This document shows, in pieces, positions 8,354 through 16,684 of a DNA stretch of 64,000 nt; position 1 is the first letter of the stretch; each line of letters begins with the position of its first letter. The stretch is from Pedobacter sp. SYSU D00535. Lineage in GTDB: Bacteria; Bacteroidota; Bacteroidia; Sphingobacteriales; Sphingobacteriaceae. The notes beneath the pieces are model-generated. The model did not search any database and was not told the origin of the DNA. It was given only the letters and a program-made list of their open reading frames with translations. Made by a program: the position numbers and the translations under genes. The DNA is taken from contig NZ_JAFEWD010000011.1 in NCBI RefSeq assembly GCF_017355855.1, positions 1-64,000 of the forward strand, read 5' to 3'.

Positions 8354-9385
8354 CTACCGCCATCTCTCCTGGCAACCATCGTCAATAGCCTTGTAATTCA
8401 AATACTGAACAAAGCGGGGGAAAGTATGGGTATTAGGACTGGCTCCATGCGGCAAAGCATGATGCCAGACTACGCAATCTCCAGCATTGGCAGCAATAGG
8501 TTTCGCCCCCAAAACTTCAAGATTCTGTTGCCTGGGGTCTACCTTTTGGTCAAGAGACCGGATCCACCTGTCGATCTTCTTATGAAATCCCGGAACACAG
8601 GTAAATGCTCCCTGGTTCTCAGCAGTATCTGTCAAATACAAAATGCCTTGCAAACCGAAAGGAATTGGTAATTCGAGGCTCACGTCCCAATGAAGTCCTA
8701 TTCCTCTGTACTTGTAGGATGCAGTCTCCGGCGGATTAAAACCCACCTTATCTACATTCAACCAAAGATTCCGTTTCCCGTAGAGCTGCTGATACACTGC
8801 CTTTACCTTGGGCGACTCCCGGTTTTTCTGTAGCACCGGATGCTGAAAAAGCTGCACCATGATTCCCTGCAGGGCCTCGTGGGATTGGTACCAGGTAGCA
8901 GGATCGTCCATACTGATTCCCAGAAACTCACAGATGACGTCTACGGCCGCCTTTGCATCTTCTTTAGGGACCGCATCTTTGATGATGAGGTAACCGTTTT
9001 CGTTCCAAAAATCCCAGTCTTCCTCAGTCATTCGGTAGAAATAGTCATCTCCCTGTTCTTCTTCCTGCTCCCCAAGAATAAAGCTATTGAACAGCCTTAC
9101 CTTCTCGCTATCTATCGCACCGCCGTTCAGCCCCAGCACCCAGTCTTCAAATTCCTCAAAAGAGGGTCTTTCCTCATAGAGATACTTCGATACCTGATAA
9201 ATCCCTGCTCCTATCACCGATAAAAGGGTGTTGTCGGTATTCCATTCCTCCGCAAAGGCATTGCTTTCCAGCTTTCGCCCTCCCTTCAAAAGTGTTTTAC
9301 TCCAATACCTTTTCAGGTGCATCAGGCCGAGTTTTCCGGTTTCCTCCGGATGGGCTACTGCCATAGTCATCATTTGTACACTCAT
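8354..9385 (-). CDS. Phytanoyl-CoA dioxygenase (PhyH) family protein in the VgrG/PAAR operon
   Basis: 343 residues. An N-terminal ~115-residue helical, acidic region of unknown role precedes a PhyH domain starting near YFYRMTEEDWDFWNENGYLIIKDAV. Iron ligands are His232 and Asp234 (GLHWDVSL) and probably His313 (LPHGASPN); Arg324 (PRFVQYLNY) fits the 2-oxoglutarate-binding position. All catalytic residues therefore appear intact. The gene starts 15 bases after the PAAR gene, which is 10 bases after vgrG, so the three are very likely one transcript. It has no signal peptide. It may be a cargo or effector, or modify another product of the operon; the sequence does not decide. The extra N-terminal domain is the feature that sets it apart from typical ~260-300-residue PhyH enzymes. 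Confidence 0.85.
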   Translation of the reverse strand: MSVQMMTMAVAHPEETGKLGLMHLKRYWSKTLLKGGRKLESNAFAEEWNTDNTLLSVIGAGIYQVSKYLYEERPSFEEFEDWVLGLNGGAIDSEKVRLFNSFILGEQEEEQGDDYFYRMTEEDWDFWNENGYLIIKDAVPKEDAKAAVDVICEFLGISMDDPATWYQSHEALQGIMVQLFQHPVLQKNRESPKVKAVYQQLYGKRNLWLNVDKVGFNPPETASYKYRGIGLHWDVSLELPIPFGLQGILYLTDTAENQGAFTCVPGFHKKIDRWIRSLDQKVDPRQQNLEVLGAKPIAANAGDCVVWHHALPHGASPNTHTFPRFVQYLNYKAIDDGCQERWR

Positions 9386-9400
9386 CGCTTAATGCTAAAC

Positions 9401-9700
9401 CTATCCACCAATCATCACATTAAATGCGCCGAGCACAATCTGTCCGCCATGGGCAGTGGTGTCGCCCATGCGTGCTGCGGGCATTCCACCTATCATCACT
9501 GTAGAAGAACCGCTGACAATGGCATCCGGAGGACCGACGCATACCAGTGTGTCCCCAACCCGGGCGGCAGGCAAGCCACCGATCAGAACGGTTGGTGCCC
9601 CTGGACCCACAATCGGTCCGCCCACATGCGGAATGGGAGGGTTACCGGGACTCTGCATGGGGCAGTGATGAAAATCTGTAATTCTTGCTGCTGGAGGCAT
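9401..9700 (-). CDS. PAAR-domain spike-tip protein
   Basis: 99 residues made almost wholly of a PAAR-type domain: three copies of the repeat seen as LIGGLPAARVGDTLVCVGPP, MIGGMPAARMGDTTAHGG and a terminal NVMIGG. Potential zinc ligands (His11, His12, Cys13 near the N-terminus and later His/Cys) are present. PAAR proteins cap the VgrG trimer as a sharp zinc-bound tip in type VI secretion and extracellular contractile injection systems. It follows vgrG by 10 bases. No C-terminal effector extension is fused. Confidence 0.92.
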   Translation of the reverse strand: MPPAARITDFHHCPMQSPGNPPIPHVGGPIVGPGAPTVLIGGLPAARVGDTLVCVGPPDAIVSGSSTVMIGGMPAARMGDTTAHGGQIVLGAFNVMIGG

Positions 9701-9710
9701 AAGTTTTAAT

Positions 9711-11525
9711 TTAATTGATCATTACCATGGCACCTTTCAGCGTTAGCTGCATGCCCCCGCTTACCTGTGCTGTTTGTCCGCCCTGAGCGGAATACTGCAT
9801 ATCTGCCGTTTCTTTAATGTTCATTCCTTTAACATCGACATCTCCGCCCGCTGCCCCAATCTCCACTCCCTGGTCTCCCTTAAGGATGAGTTTCCGGCCG
9901 CTGCTGATGCTGATATCTTTCGCACTTGTCAGGGAAATCCCTTCCCCTGACATTACCACCAAGTTCGCATTTTCGTCATGAATACTGATCCTCTTGTCCT
10001 TGTCGCTAACGATAATCGTATTTTTCCCTGGCGTTTGCAGCGTAAGAACCTTGTTCTCATCATCAAACTGCATGGAAATTCCCGAGCGGGAAACGAAGGC
10101 TTTTAAGGGATTATCATCTTTGGGTGATAGTCCTTCAGCAGGTGCGCACTGAGCGCTGTACAGGCTACCCAGGATAACCGGATAACGCGGGTCTTCGTTA
10201 ATAAAGCCCAATATGACCTCGTCTCCAATTTCAGGCAGAAAAAATGCACCAGCTCCGCTGCCTGAATAGAAGTTGGCAAGCCGCGCCCATATACCAGCCC
10301 CTTGAGGATCCAGTATGGGAACATCGACTAGAATTCGGTATTGTGCATCCGGATCTCCTGCCAGTTGCCTTACTTTTCCGTTAAGCAGTCCTTTTATTCC
10401 CGGTATTATACCTGTTGCTGATGGTGCAAGGGCACCGGGCTGTTCACTTAACCACTGTTCGGACAAACCCAGAGACACTTCAGTTAACCAGTTACCCTCA
10501 GAAATGGTATGTTCCAGCCCCGAGATAAAGTAGTTGCCATCGAAGCGAGTACCCAGACCAGAGAATGCAATGTAACTCCCTGGTTCCACCCGGGCGTTTC
10601 CCTGAAATTTTGCCTGTCCGCGTATTTTCGAATACTCCATTTTGATGATTTGCGCCTTCGACCAATTGCTCAGTTCAGCCGGTGCCAAGGAAGCGGAGGT
10701 CCTCAGCTCATGACCGCTCAATCCAAGGATTTCGGAAAGCTCCTTAGTCGGAAGATCTCCGGCACCCGCTAGTTCTGCCCTTGTTCGTTCGCTTATGATC
10801 GACTGCGTTTTGAAGTCCCAGGCACTGGCTGTTGCTGCTCCTAGTTGGGATACAGCTTTCAGGTCGGCCTTAAACTCCAGCAGGTTTTCACCGTAAGTAA
10901 GATTTAATACAGGAGCCGCAGATGCATCCGGTGGCGCAAGCTTAAGGATACCATCACTTAGCGTAATAATCATCCCGTTCATCTCTGCCAGTGAAAGCAC
11001 ATAATCCCAGTCGCTCAGGTCATACTGAACCTGCAATGGGTTTTGTAGATCTGTGGCAGAAGTGAGGGCGCTTAATCCAGAATAGGAGCTGACGATTGTG
11101 GAGATAACTTCCGCAACAGTCTGCATAGAATAGCTACGGCTCTTTTTTCCTGCCCTCATTCGGAAAGCCGGATCGAGGCATTCCACTTCAAGAAAAGGTC
11201 CTTGGGAGGAATCAGCACTGATTTTCAGACCGGTAATAATTCCCGTAAAAAGAGAGGTCGTATCCGAGCCATAACCTGCTTCTATGGAAAGTGCTGTGCC
11301 GGGGACAAACAGCGGAGATGAACTCGCTGAAAAGGTCCCTGAATCCCCATCCTGTACTACTATTCGGGCCACCGGAATCTCGTTTACCCGTTTCTCTATC
11401 CCTACTGATACTATCCCCAGGTTGTCCGGAAGGGGCTGTCCGTTTGTCTTCAGCTTTAGCACTACAGGAGCTCCGATTGTGTTATTCGTCATCAGGTTTT
11501 TTTTAAGGTAAGGAATAGGTTTCAT
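9711..11525 (-). CDS. vgrG: VgrG-type spike protein (type VI secretion / contractile injection)
   Basis: 604 residues. The N-terminal half (about 15-370) has the gp27-like Phage_GPD layout (IEKRVNEIPVARIVVQDGD, LFTGIITGLKIS, DWDYVLSLAEMNGMIITLSDGILKL, YFISGLEHTI). It is followed by an OB fold with the Vgr signature (RILVDVPILDPQGAGIWARLANFYSGSGAGAFFLPEIGDEVILGFINEDPRYPVILGSLY split near residues 400-460), and a C-terminal beta-helical needle rich in short repeats (ISSGRKLILKGDQGVEIGA). It forms the trimeric spike. The start could also be Met12. The gene heads an operon with PAAR and PhyH genes. No baseplate, ATPase or membrane-complex genes lie beside it, so it would have to work with components encoded elsewhere. 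Confidence 0.93.
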   Translation of the reverse strand: MKPIPYLKKNLMTNNTIGAPVVLKLKTNGQPLPDNLGIVSVGIEKRVNEIPVARIVVQDGDSGTFSASSSPLFVPGTALSIEAGYGSDTTSLFTGIITGLKISADSSQGPFLEVECLDPAFRMRAGKKSRSYSMQTVAEVISTIVSSYSGLSALTSATDLQNPLQVQYDLSDWDYVLSLAEMNGMIITLSDGILKLAPPDASAAPVLNLTYGENLLEFKADLKAVSQLGAATASAWDFKTQSIISERTRAELAGAGDLPTKELSEILGLSGHELRTSASLAPAELSNWSKAQIIKMEYSKIRGQAKFQGNARVEPGSYIAFSGLGTRFDGNYFISGLEHTISEGNWLTEVSLGLSEQWLSEQPGALAPSATGIIPGIKGLLNGKVRQLAGDPDAQYRILVDVPILDPQGAGIWARLANFYSGSGAGAFFLPEIGDEVILGFINEDPRYPVILGSLYSAQCAPAEGLSPKDDNPLKAFVSRSGISMQFDDENKVLTLQTPGKNTIIVSDKDKRISIHDENANLVVMSGEGISLTSAKDISISSGRKLILKGDQGVEIGAAGGDVDVKGMNIKETADMQYSAQGGQTAQVSGGMQLTLKGAMVMIN

Positions 11526-11886
11526 ACCGCCCGCAGCCTTTTATTCAAGACCGCCGGATGAAATACCAGCAATTCCGGTCGTCAAGTTAAAGCATTTGAG
11601 CTATGTTCCCAACTACCTCCGGGAAAAAGCATCTTCCTGGCCCTGCACACCACCTTTCAAACAGGTTCAAGGGCACAACTCCGCTAACACCATCGCCAAG
11701 CGTCATGCTGAGCCTGTGGTAGCATAGAGCAGGTTCAATGGCATACCGGCACTGCATCACCTTTCTGCCCGCGACAACAGGCGGCTTGAAAAAGAGTGGT
11801 CCGATGACGAATGCGAAACGGCCTGAATCATCGGATCACAAACCAGCGTCATGCTGAGCTAGTCGGGGGGTGTGTTTGACCCACTT
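11526..11886. other. Intergenic region with dispersed repeats
   Basis: About 360 bases between the lectin-like gene and vgrG. It holds two copies of a GTCATGCTGAGC-type repeat (near 11701 and 11848) and one copy of a dispersed inverted repeat (11796-11839) that recurs near 37669 and 56507. No gene seen. Confidence 0.6.
11796..11839. repeat. Dispersed REP-like inverted repeat, copy 1
   Basis: Arms CCGATGA and TCATCGG flank a GAATGCGAAACGG core. Related copies lie at 37669-37712 (nearly identical core) and 56507-56549 (more diverged), with a degenerate one near 37593-37626. All four are intergenic, as expected of a small mobile or REP-type element. Confidence 0.6.
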
Positions 11887-13194
11887 TTATATAACAGCCA
11901 GTGCCGCGGCCGGTACCCCACTACTGCGATTAAACTTCACGTATAAACTATGCACGTCATTATCTACGTCCCTGAAAAATGTCAGGACCGTGCTGTCGTT
12001 TAACGGCACAACACAGGGCTTTCCTTGTAGGGCTGGTGTTTTGAACAGACCGTCGGGTCCACAGGCCAGCGTATGGTAAAACTGGGTTTGGGGCATTTGC
12101 GAATTACCTTTAAAGGGCGCAGAGGTGTTTCCGCCTCTTACCAGATTTGCTGCTGAAACCAGGCCGTTTACAAATTCCTCGCCCGCACTTAAGCCGTCGC
12201 CCGGCCAGTAACTATGTATCGTAATAGCCACCAGGTTTCCCTGCTGATCGGTGTATTGGATAGTCACATGTCCTTCCCATTCCGATTTACCCCGTTTTAA
12301 TATCTTGCTTATACACGGATCTCCTGCCGCTGACGGGGCAGTAGTTTGTCCGCCGCTAGTAAGGGTATAAGGTTTCCAACGGCCTGAACCCAGGACGGCA
12401 TCTTCATATTTGCCCATAGTAGTACCGTCATCCTCCCTCCTTTTATCCCCTTCAAACAGAACTGCCTTAATTTGTCCACTAGTGGTGCGGTATGCCGTAT
12501 ACATACTGTGGTAAGTAGTATAGGCATCCGAAAAGTAGTACGGACAATCGGGCACCGTCATCGGATCGCCGGCAAGAATGTCATTCGATATTTTGGAAGC
12601 CTGCCACGGAAAGGACACCATTCCGAAGGCGTCCCATAAGTGATTATCCGTACCACGGTAGAAAATATGGATCTGCCGGGGGGCTGTCATCACATACAAG
12701 TCTCCGGCCGCCGGAGCTGCCTGGGGAGCATCGCTACCAGGGCCGGTTATCTGTTTCACGCCCCAAACACCATTTACAGCAAATACATCCCAGATAGAGC
12801 CCTGGAAATCGCGATAAAAACAATGGAGATATCCACCAAACTGGATGGGGATCGGATTAGATGCTGCCGGCGGAGCACCTTTAGCACCACCTGGTCCGGT
12901 GACTGCTACAAGCGACCATAACAAGCCGGCGTGGACCAGGTCTTGAATGTGATTATTTTCATCGCGGTAGCAACAATGCAGTGCTCCGTTGATCAGGACA
13001 GGTCGCACATTACCCAGCGGTCGCGGGGCATGGGGTGTGCTGCTGCCAGGGCCGGTCAGTTGCAGAGGCATCCAGGAATGGAAGCCCTCGATCCAGACAG
13101 AAGCTTGAAGATGATGATTCGAGCCTATGGTAAAACATAGGGTTTGATTGCCGTACTGTACAGCAATAGGGTCAGTGATGGATTTATGGTTCAT
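11887..13194 (-). CDS. Beta-propeller lectin-like protein (DUF346/PLL-like repeats)
   Basis: 435 residues without signal peptide. Repeats of about 51 residues are clear: TGPG motifs at residues 47, 99 and 150, each followed by an Ala/Pro-rich stretch and then a strand such as LHCCYRDENNHIQDL, LHCFYRDFQGSIWDVF or IHIFYRGTDNHLWDAF; a late copy reads TFFRDVDNDVHSLYV. This fits the DUF346/PLL-like family of sugar-binding beta-propellers, though the later blades are degenerate. Sitting 360 bases upstream of vgrG on the same strand, it may be cargo or a binding factor for the spike system. Sugar binding and linkage to VgrG are inference. The lack of a signal peptide argues against Sec export. Confidence 0.65.
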   Translation of the reverse strand: MNHKSITDPIAVQYGNQTLCFTIGSNHHLQASVWIEGFHSWMPLQLTGPGSSTPHAPRPLGNVRPVLINGALHCCYRDENNHIQDLVHAGLLWSLVAVTGPGGAKGAPPAASNPIPIQFGGYLHCFYRDFQGSIWDVFAVNGVWGVKQITGPGSDAPQAAPAAGDLYVMTAPRQIHIFYRGTDNHLWDAFGMVSFPWQASKISNDILAGDPMTVPDCPYYFSDAYTTYHSMYTAYRTTSGQIKAVLFEGDKRREDDGTTMGKYEDAVLGSGRWKPYTLTSGGQTTAPSAAGDPCISKILKRGKSEWEGHVTIQYTDQQGNLVAITIHSYWPGDGLSAGEEFVNGLVSAANLVRGGNTSAPFKGNSQMPQTQFYHTLACGPDGLFKTPALQGKPCVVPLNDSTVLTFFRDVDNDVHSLYVKFNRSSGVPAAALAVI

Positions 13195-13391
13195 TTAAAT
13201 TGCAATACCAATTATAACAATTTAATTAAAAGTAAAATAGACCATCAGGATTTTTCAAAAAAAAGCCGCTTCAGGGAAGAGCTTCCGGGCGGAAACCAGG
13301 CTTCTTTTGTTTTAAAATCGCAACCACCGGAGTCGCTTTATCGTACTAAGCTTCACTGTCTATTCCTGACAAAAACTTATATTTTATACCG

Positions 13392-13961
13392 ATGGCAAAC
13401 TTTATCACAGCTTTCCACATCACCATGACAAACGAGGGTGGTTATAGTAACAACCCGAATGATCGCGGCGGCGAAACATACGCAGGTATTGCTTCGAACT
13501 TCTGGCCTAAGTGGCCGGGCTGGCCGATAGTACGGCAAATTGTTGCACAGAAACCGGCGAACCTGAATACTGCTCTAAGGACAAACGCACAGCTGCAGAC
13601 CTTCGTGGAAGATTTTTACAAGAAGAATTTCTGGGATGATCTTTCCCTGGACGCACTCAACCACCAGCAATCTGCCAATCAGCTATTTGATACCTCAGTA
13701 AATATGGGTTCGGGTATAGGAGCCAAATTCCTGCAGCAGGCGGTGAATGCTCTAAAGCCGAATACGCTGGTAGTAGACGGGCAGGTAGGAGCCAAAACGA
13801 TTGCTGCCGCCAATGCCTGTACTGACGAGGCATTATATAACGAGATCTGTGCCCTGCGAAAAGCAAGGTATATGGCCATCATAGCAGCCAATCCTGCGCT
13901 GGCGGTTTTTGAAAAAGGCTGGCTGAGCCGAATTACTCCTTTTAATTCCAGTCTTAGCTGA
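13392..13961 (+). CDS. GH108-family peptidoglycan muramidase (phage-type lysozyme)
   Basis: 189 residues. The GH108 signature is at the N-terminus: MTNEGGYSNNPNDRGGETYAGI split over residues 12-33, with Glu15 the expected catalytic acid. LSLDALNHQQSANQLFDTSVNMG and LKPNTLVVDGQVGAKTIAAANA match the C-terminal peptidoglycan-binding (PG_binding_3) part. There is no signal peptide, as for phage endolysins and for injected lysozymes. Family members cleave the MurNAc-GlcNAc backbone. It lies 20 bases before a membrane lipoprotein gene and near VgrG/PAAR, so a lysis cassette or an injected anti-bacterial effector are both possible. Confidence 0.9.
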   Translation: MANFITAFHITMTNEGGYSNNPNDRGGETYAGIASNFWPKWPGWPIVRQIVAQKPANLNTALRTNAQLQTFVEDFYKKNFWDDLSLDALNHQQSANQLFDTSVNMGSGIGAKFLQQAVNALKPNTLVVDGQVGAKTIAAANACTDEALYNEICALRKARYMAIIAANPALAVFEKGWLSRITPFNSSLS

Positions 13962-13981
13962 TTACATCATACATACTTTTT

Positions 13982-14908
13982 ATGAAAAGATTACTATTCC
14001 CGACCCTGCTGGCAGCAGTACTTCTCAGCAGCTGCAATACAGCCGATGGCAGCATCGATTATAACCAGACCCTGGCCTTAATCATCATCATAGTGATCAT
14101 TGCCCTATTCTTTGTACTCGCCGCGTACTCCAACCTGTTGCGGGATACAGTTAACAACTGCGATGTATTCGAAGCGAATGCAAGAAAAATACAACATAAG
14201 CGGGGACTAAAACGGATCAGGAATGAGAATCCATATAGCTTATCGCGGGTACAGCTGGCGGTATGGACAGTTATTATTTCCTGCTCGTATATCTACCTGG
14301 AGCTTTGTATGGGAAATTGCAACAGCACCGACATTAACCAGACTGCCCTGGTCCTGATGGGGATCGGCGCCGGCGTAACTGCTGCCGGTTCTATTATGGA
14401 CAACCGGGAGATCCAGAATGGCACTCCCCGACACCAGAACGCACCTTCTGAAGGCTTCTTTGTGGACCTCCTGTCCGACGATCAGGGAATCAGTATTCAC
14501 CGTTTCCAAAACGTAGTTTGGACCTTCATTGCCATGGTCATCTATCTGCATAAGGTCTGCAACATTGCTACTGGCTGTGATCTTCCCGAATTGAGTGACA
14601 CGCTGCTTGCTTTGACGGGAATCAGCGGCGCTACCTACCTGGTATTGAAATCGCAGGAGAATGGCGGGGCAGAAGATGCTAGCGAGCCGGCCAATAACAC
14701 CGGTCTGAGTACCGGTCCTGCCGCTGCTATTAGTCCGGCAGTTCCCGTACCTCCCACTGTAAATCCGCTCAATTCATCGCCGGTCATTCCGGATACTGCA
14801 TCTGTCACCGCAAGCACCAGTAGTCCGATTCCGGAGGGGGCTGATCCTGGGGTCGCTGTATCCACTCCTGAAGTTACACCTACGGGGTCTGTAACTCCGG
14901 GTAGTTAA
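13982..14908 (+). CDS. Membrane lipoprotein with four or more membrane segments, unknown function
   Basis: 308 residues. The N-terminus is a lipoprotein signal (LLAAVLLSSC, Cys18). Hydrophobic segments follow at about 30-50 (TLALIIIIVIIALFFVLAAY), 82-100 (LAVWTVIISCSYIYLEL), 116-135, 180-195 and 205-220. The sequence pairs YSLSRVQLAVWTVI and ISIHRFQNVVWTFIAMVIYLH look like an internal duplication, each preceding a LLALTGISGATYLVL-type glycine-rich helix. The last ~85 residues are Pro/Thr/Ser-rich and probably disordered. I do not recognise the family. It starts 20 bases after the GH108 muramidase and is probably co-transcribed; a role in delivering or controlling the muramidase is only inferred. 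Confidence 0.7.
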   Translation: MKRLLFPTLLAAVLLSSCNTADGSIDYNQTLALIIIIVIIALFFVLAAYSNLLRDTVNNCDVFEANARKIQHKRGLKRIRNENPYSLSRVQLAVWTVIISCSYIYLELCMGNCNSTDINQTALVLMGIGAGVTAAGSIMDNREIQNGTPRHQNAPSEGFFVDLLSDDQGISIHRFQNVVWTFIAMVIYLHKVCNIATGCDLPELSDTLLALTGISGATYLVLKSQENGGAEDASEPANNTGLSTGPAAAISPAVPVPPTVNPLNSSPVIPDTASVTASTSSPIPEGADPGVAVSTPEVTPTGSVTPGS

Positions 14909-15063
14909 AGGTAATCGTTCTGGAGAGCATAACCCCGTATTTCGCTTCGCTCAAGCTGACGGTCTTAACCCAGTGTCATGCCGAGCTTGCCGAAGCATAA
15001 ATGTGTAGGAGCCGCTGCCAAGTGAAAAATCAGGCCAGCAGGCAAAGCTGCTGGCCCATGATC
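14909..15063. repeat. Short intergenic region with GTCATGC(T/C)GAGC repeat
   Basis: The stretch at about 14973-14998 reads as a copy of the repeat also found near 11701 and 11848, here with the longer tail GCTTGCCGAAGCATAA. The 16 bases GCTTCGCTCAAGCTGA just upstream may be part of the same element. It lies between convergent genes. Confidence 0.5.
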
Positions 15064-16194
15064 TTACTTGTCTATGGTTAAAACACCATTAATATTGGAG
15101 ATAGTCTTCCCGGCAGGAAGGTCAGTAATGTCTAATGTAGACTTTACTGTATCGCCAGAAATATTCTTGCAATTTGCGCTAAGCACTACTTTTATGCCTT
15201 CACAGCTTAGGGTATAGGAACCCAGAGGTGCGTAAGAGTTAGAGAACTGAGTTCCCAGGCCATCAAATTGAAGTACCCCATTTTTGTTTTTGATGAGCGC
15301 TTTCGTTGACAAGCCGGAAACGTCTAAACTCGAATCCACCTTTTGATTGGTAAGATTCTTACAGCTTGCCTTAAGCGTCACTGCAACATCAGAAGCTGTA
15401 TATAAATACGAGCCCGCCGGGATAAACTTAGTAGTGGCATCGTTATGCGGAACCGGGCAATCTCCCGCGGAGCAAGTCGAAATCGCTTTCACGATGCTCT
15501 CAATCAGCATTTCCGCGCTCATGATAGTCATAGCCACTTGTGCTACAAAAGCGACACCGTCTGTGGCAAACCAGGCGATTAATTGCGCAATGGCAATTGC
15601 ACCTGTCCTAACCCAGTCAAACCACGACGCCTCGTCTACCCAGGCTTTAAAAATCGCTTTAAAGCCACAAGCCTTATACATACTTCCCGCAATACTGAAT
15701 AAAGTTTTTGCTCTGTCCCAGGCACCTGTTGCATTACTAAAGTTGCGGAACATGCTTAAAAAATTATTAAGCGGAGCGGCTCCCATTTCGGTCAGTAGCG
15801 CCCGTGTCACGTTAGTATTCGCCGTTGCCTTCAATCCCACCAATCCCAGTACAAAAAGACCAACATTTAATAGTGCCGTGCCTATGGAAAGATTGCAGGG
15901 CGTAAAAATATCTTTTATAGTAAAGAATTCAATAGCCGCTGCATGTGAGGCCCCGGTAGCAGACAAATGGGCGGCAGCTGCTGCTGCAACGTTAGCTTGG
16001 GCGATATTTGCTCCCGATACTTCCCCTACAGTCAACTCGTTGAGTGTTTCGTCATCAGGCTTTGTTCCCTTTACAATGTGATGAACTAGGTCATCATGGT
16101 ATTCATCAATAGCCTCTGAATGTTCCGGGAACCAATCACTAAGTTGTGCAAGTGCATTCTTTACACTGTCAGTAGTTAAAACTGCTGCTGTCAT
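15064..16194 (-). CDS. Hydrophobic-helix protein with two C-terminal cyanovirin-N (CVNH) repeats
   Basis: 376 residues, no signal peptide. Residues 60-90 are Ala-rich. Long hydrophobic helices lie at about 103-122 (SIGTALLNVGLFVLGLVGL) and 196-235 (two adjacent stretches, AIAIAQLIAWFATDGVAFV and on). The C-terminus holds two tandem repeats, about 258-312 and 322-376: each runs G-S-Y-x(2)-T/S, then LKASCKN or LSANCKN, then S-L-D-(V/I), then (I)KNKNGVL or ISNINGVL. This order (Cys, small-polar spacer, Cys, S-x-L/I-D, N-x-(D/N)-G-x-L) matches cyanovirin-N homology domains, which bind mannose-rich glycans. A membrane-active N-terminus plus glycan-binding C-terminus suggests a pore-forming toxin; this is inference. 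Nearby VgrG, PAAR and muramidase genes make delivery by injection possible. Confidence 0.6.
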   Translation of the reverse strand: MTAAVLTTDSVKNALAQLSDWFPEHSEAIDEYHDDLVHHIVKGTKPDDETLNELTVGEVSGANIAQANVAAAAAAHLSATGASHAAAIEFFTIKDIFTPCNLSIGTALLNVGLFVLGLVGLKATANTNVTRALLTEMGAAPLNNFLSMFRNFSNATGAWDRAKTLFSIAGSMYKACGFKAIFKAWVDEASWFDWVRTGAIAIAQLIAWFATDGVAFVAQVAMTIMSAEMLIESIVKAISTCSAGDCPVPHNDATTKFIPAGSYLYTASDVAVTLKASCKNLTNQKVDSSLDVSGLSTKALIKNKNGVLQFDGLGTQFSNSYAPLGSYTLSCEGIKVVLSANCKNISGDTVKSTLDITDLPAGKTISNINGVLTIDK

Positions 16195-16265
16195 AAAATT
16201 TCTGTGGATTTAGATGATATAAAGATTAATAACTAAGACGATAGTACTTCGAGTAATGACCTTTA

Positions 16266-16523
16266 TTATAGAGTTTTATAGAATTTACTTAGGGAATCCT
16301 TTGAACATTTGGGATATTCAAAAATGTTGCAGAAAAAAGCTAAGTCAGCTAAACTAATAAGGTCGATTTTGGCACTCATAAATAAAGTAAAAACGGCAGA
16401 TGATACGTTATACCGGACAGGAAGGTTGCAATTGTTAGCACTTACTTCCACCAGCTCGTCTTCGCTTCTTACTTCGTATTCCAGATATTCCTCCCCTGCA
16501 CGCTCAAAGTCCTTCCTCCCCAA
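16266..16523 (-). CDS. Possible small hypothetical protein or gene remnant
   Basis: 85 residues from a TTG start; the frame stays open about 60 bases further upstream without an ATG. The composition (EEYLEYEVRSEDELVEVS, then a hydrophobic SSAVFTLFMSAKIDLISLADLAFF) looks more protein-like than the opposite strand, but I recognise no family. It could be the 3' end of a decayed gene. The rest of 16195-16684 shows nothing clear. Confidence 0.25.
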   Translation of the reverse strand: MGRKDFERAGEEYLEYEVRSEDELVEVSANNCNLPVRYNVSSAVFTLFMSAKIDLISLADLAFFCNIFEYPKCSKDSLSKFYKTL

Positions 16524-16684
16524 TGCTGCGTTTGCTGAATTAGCAGAAACTTGCTTAACTTCGATAATACATCTGTTTAAAAACCTGAACTGTCAGATAA
16601 GCTATTGGCTACCCGATATTTGGCAATCCACTCCTTCTATAAAGATGGTGGTGTACAATTCTTCTGCTGATCGAATACTTTTTC

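Noticed and set aside
9401-16194. A complete type VI secretion system or prophage
   Set aside because: Only VgrG and PAAR are structural here. There is no TssB/C pair, no ClpV, no membrane complex, no capsid, terminase, integrase or att site visible.
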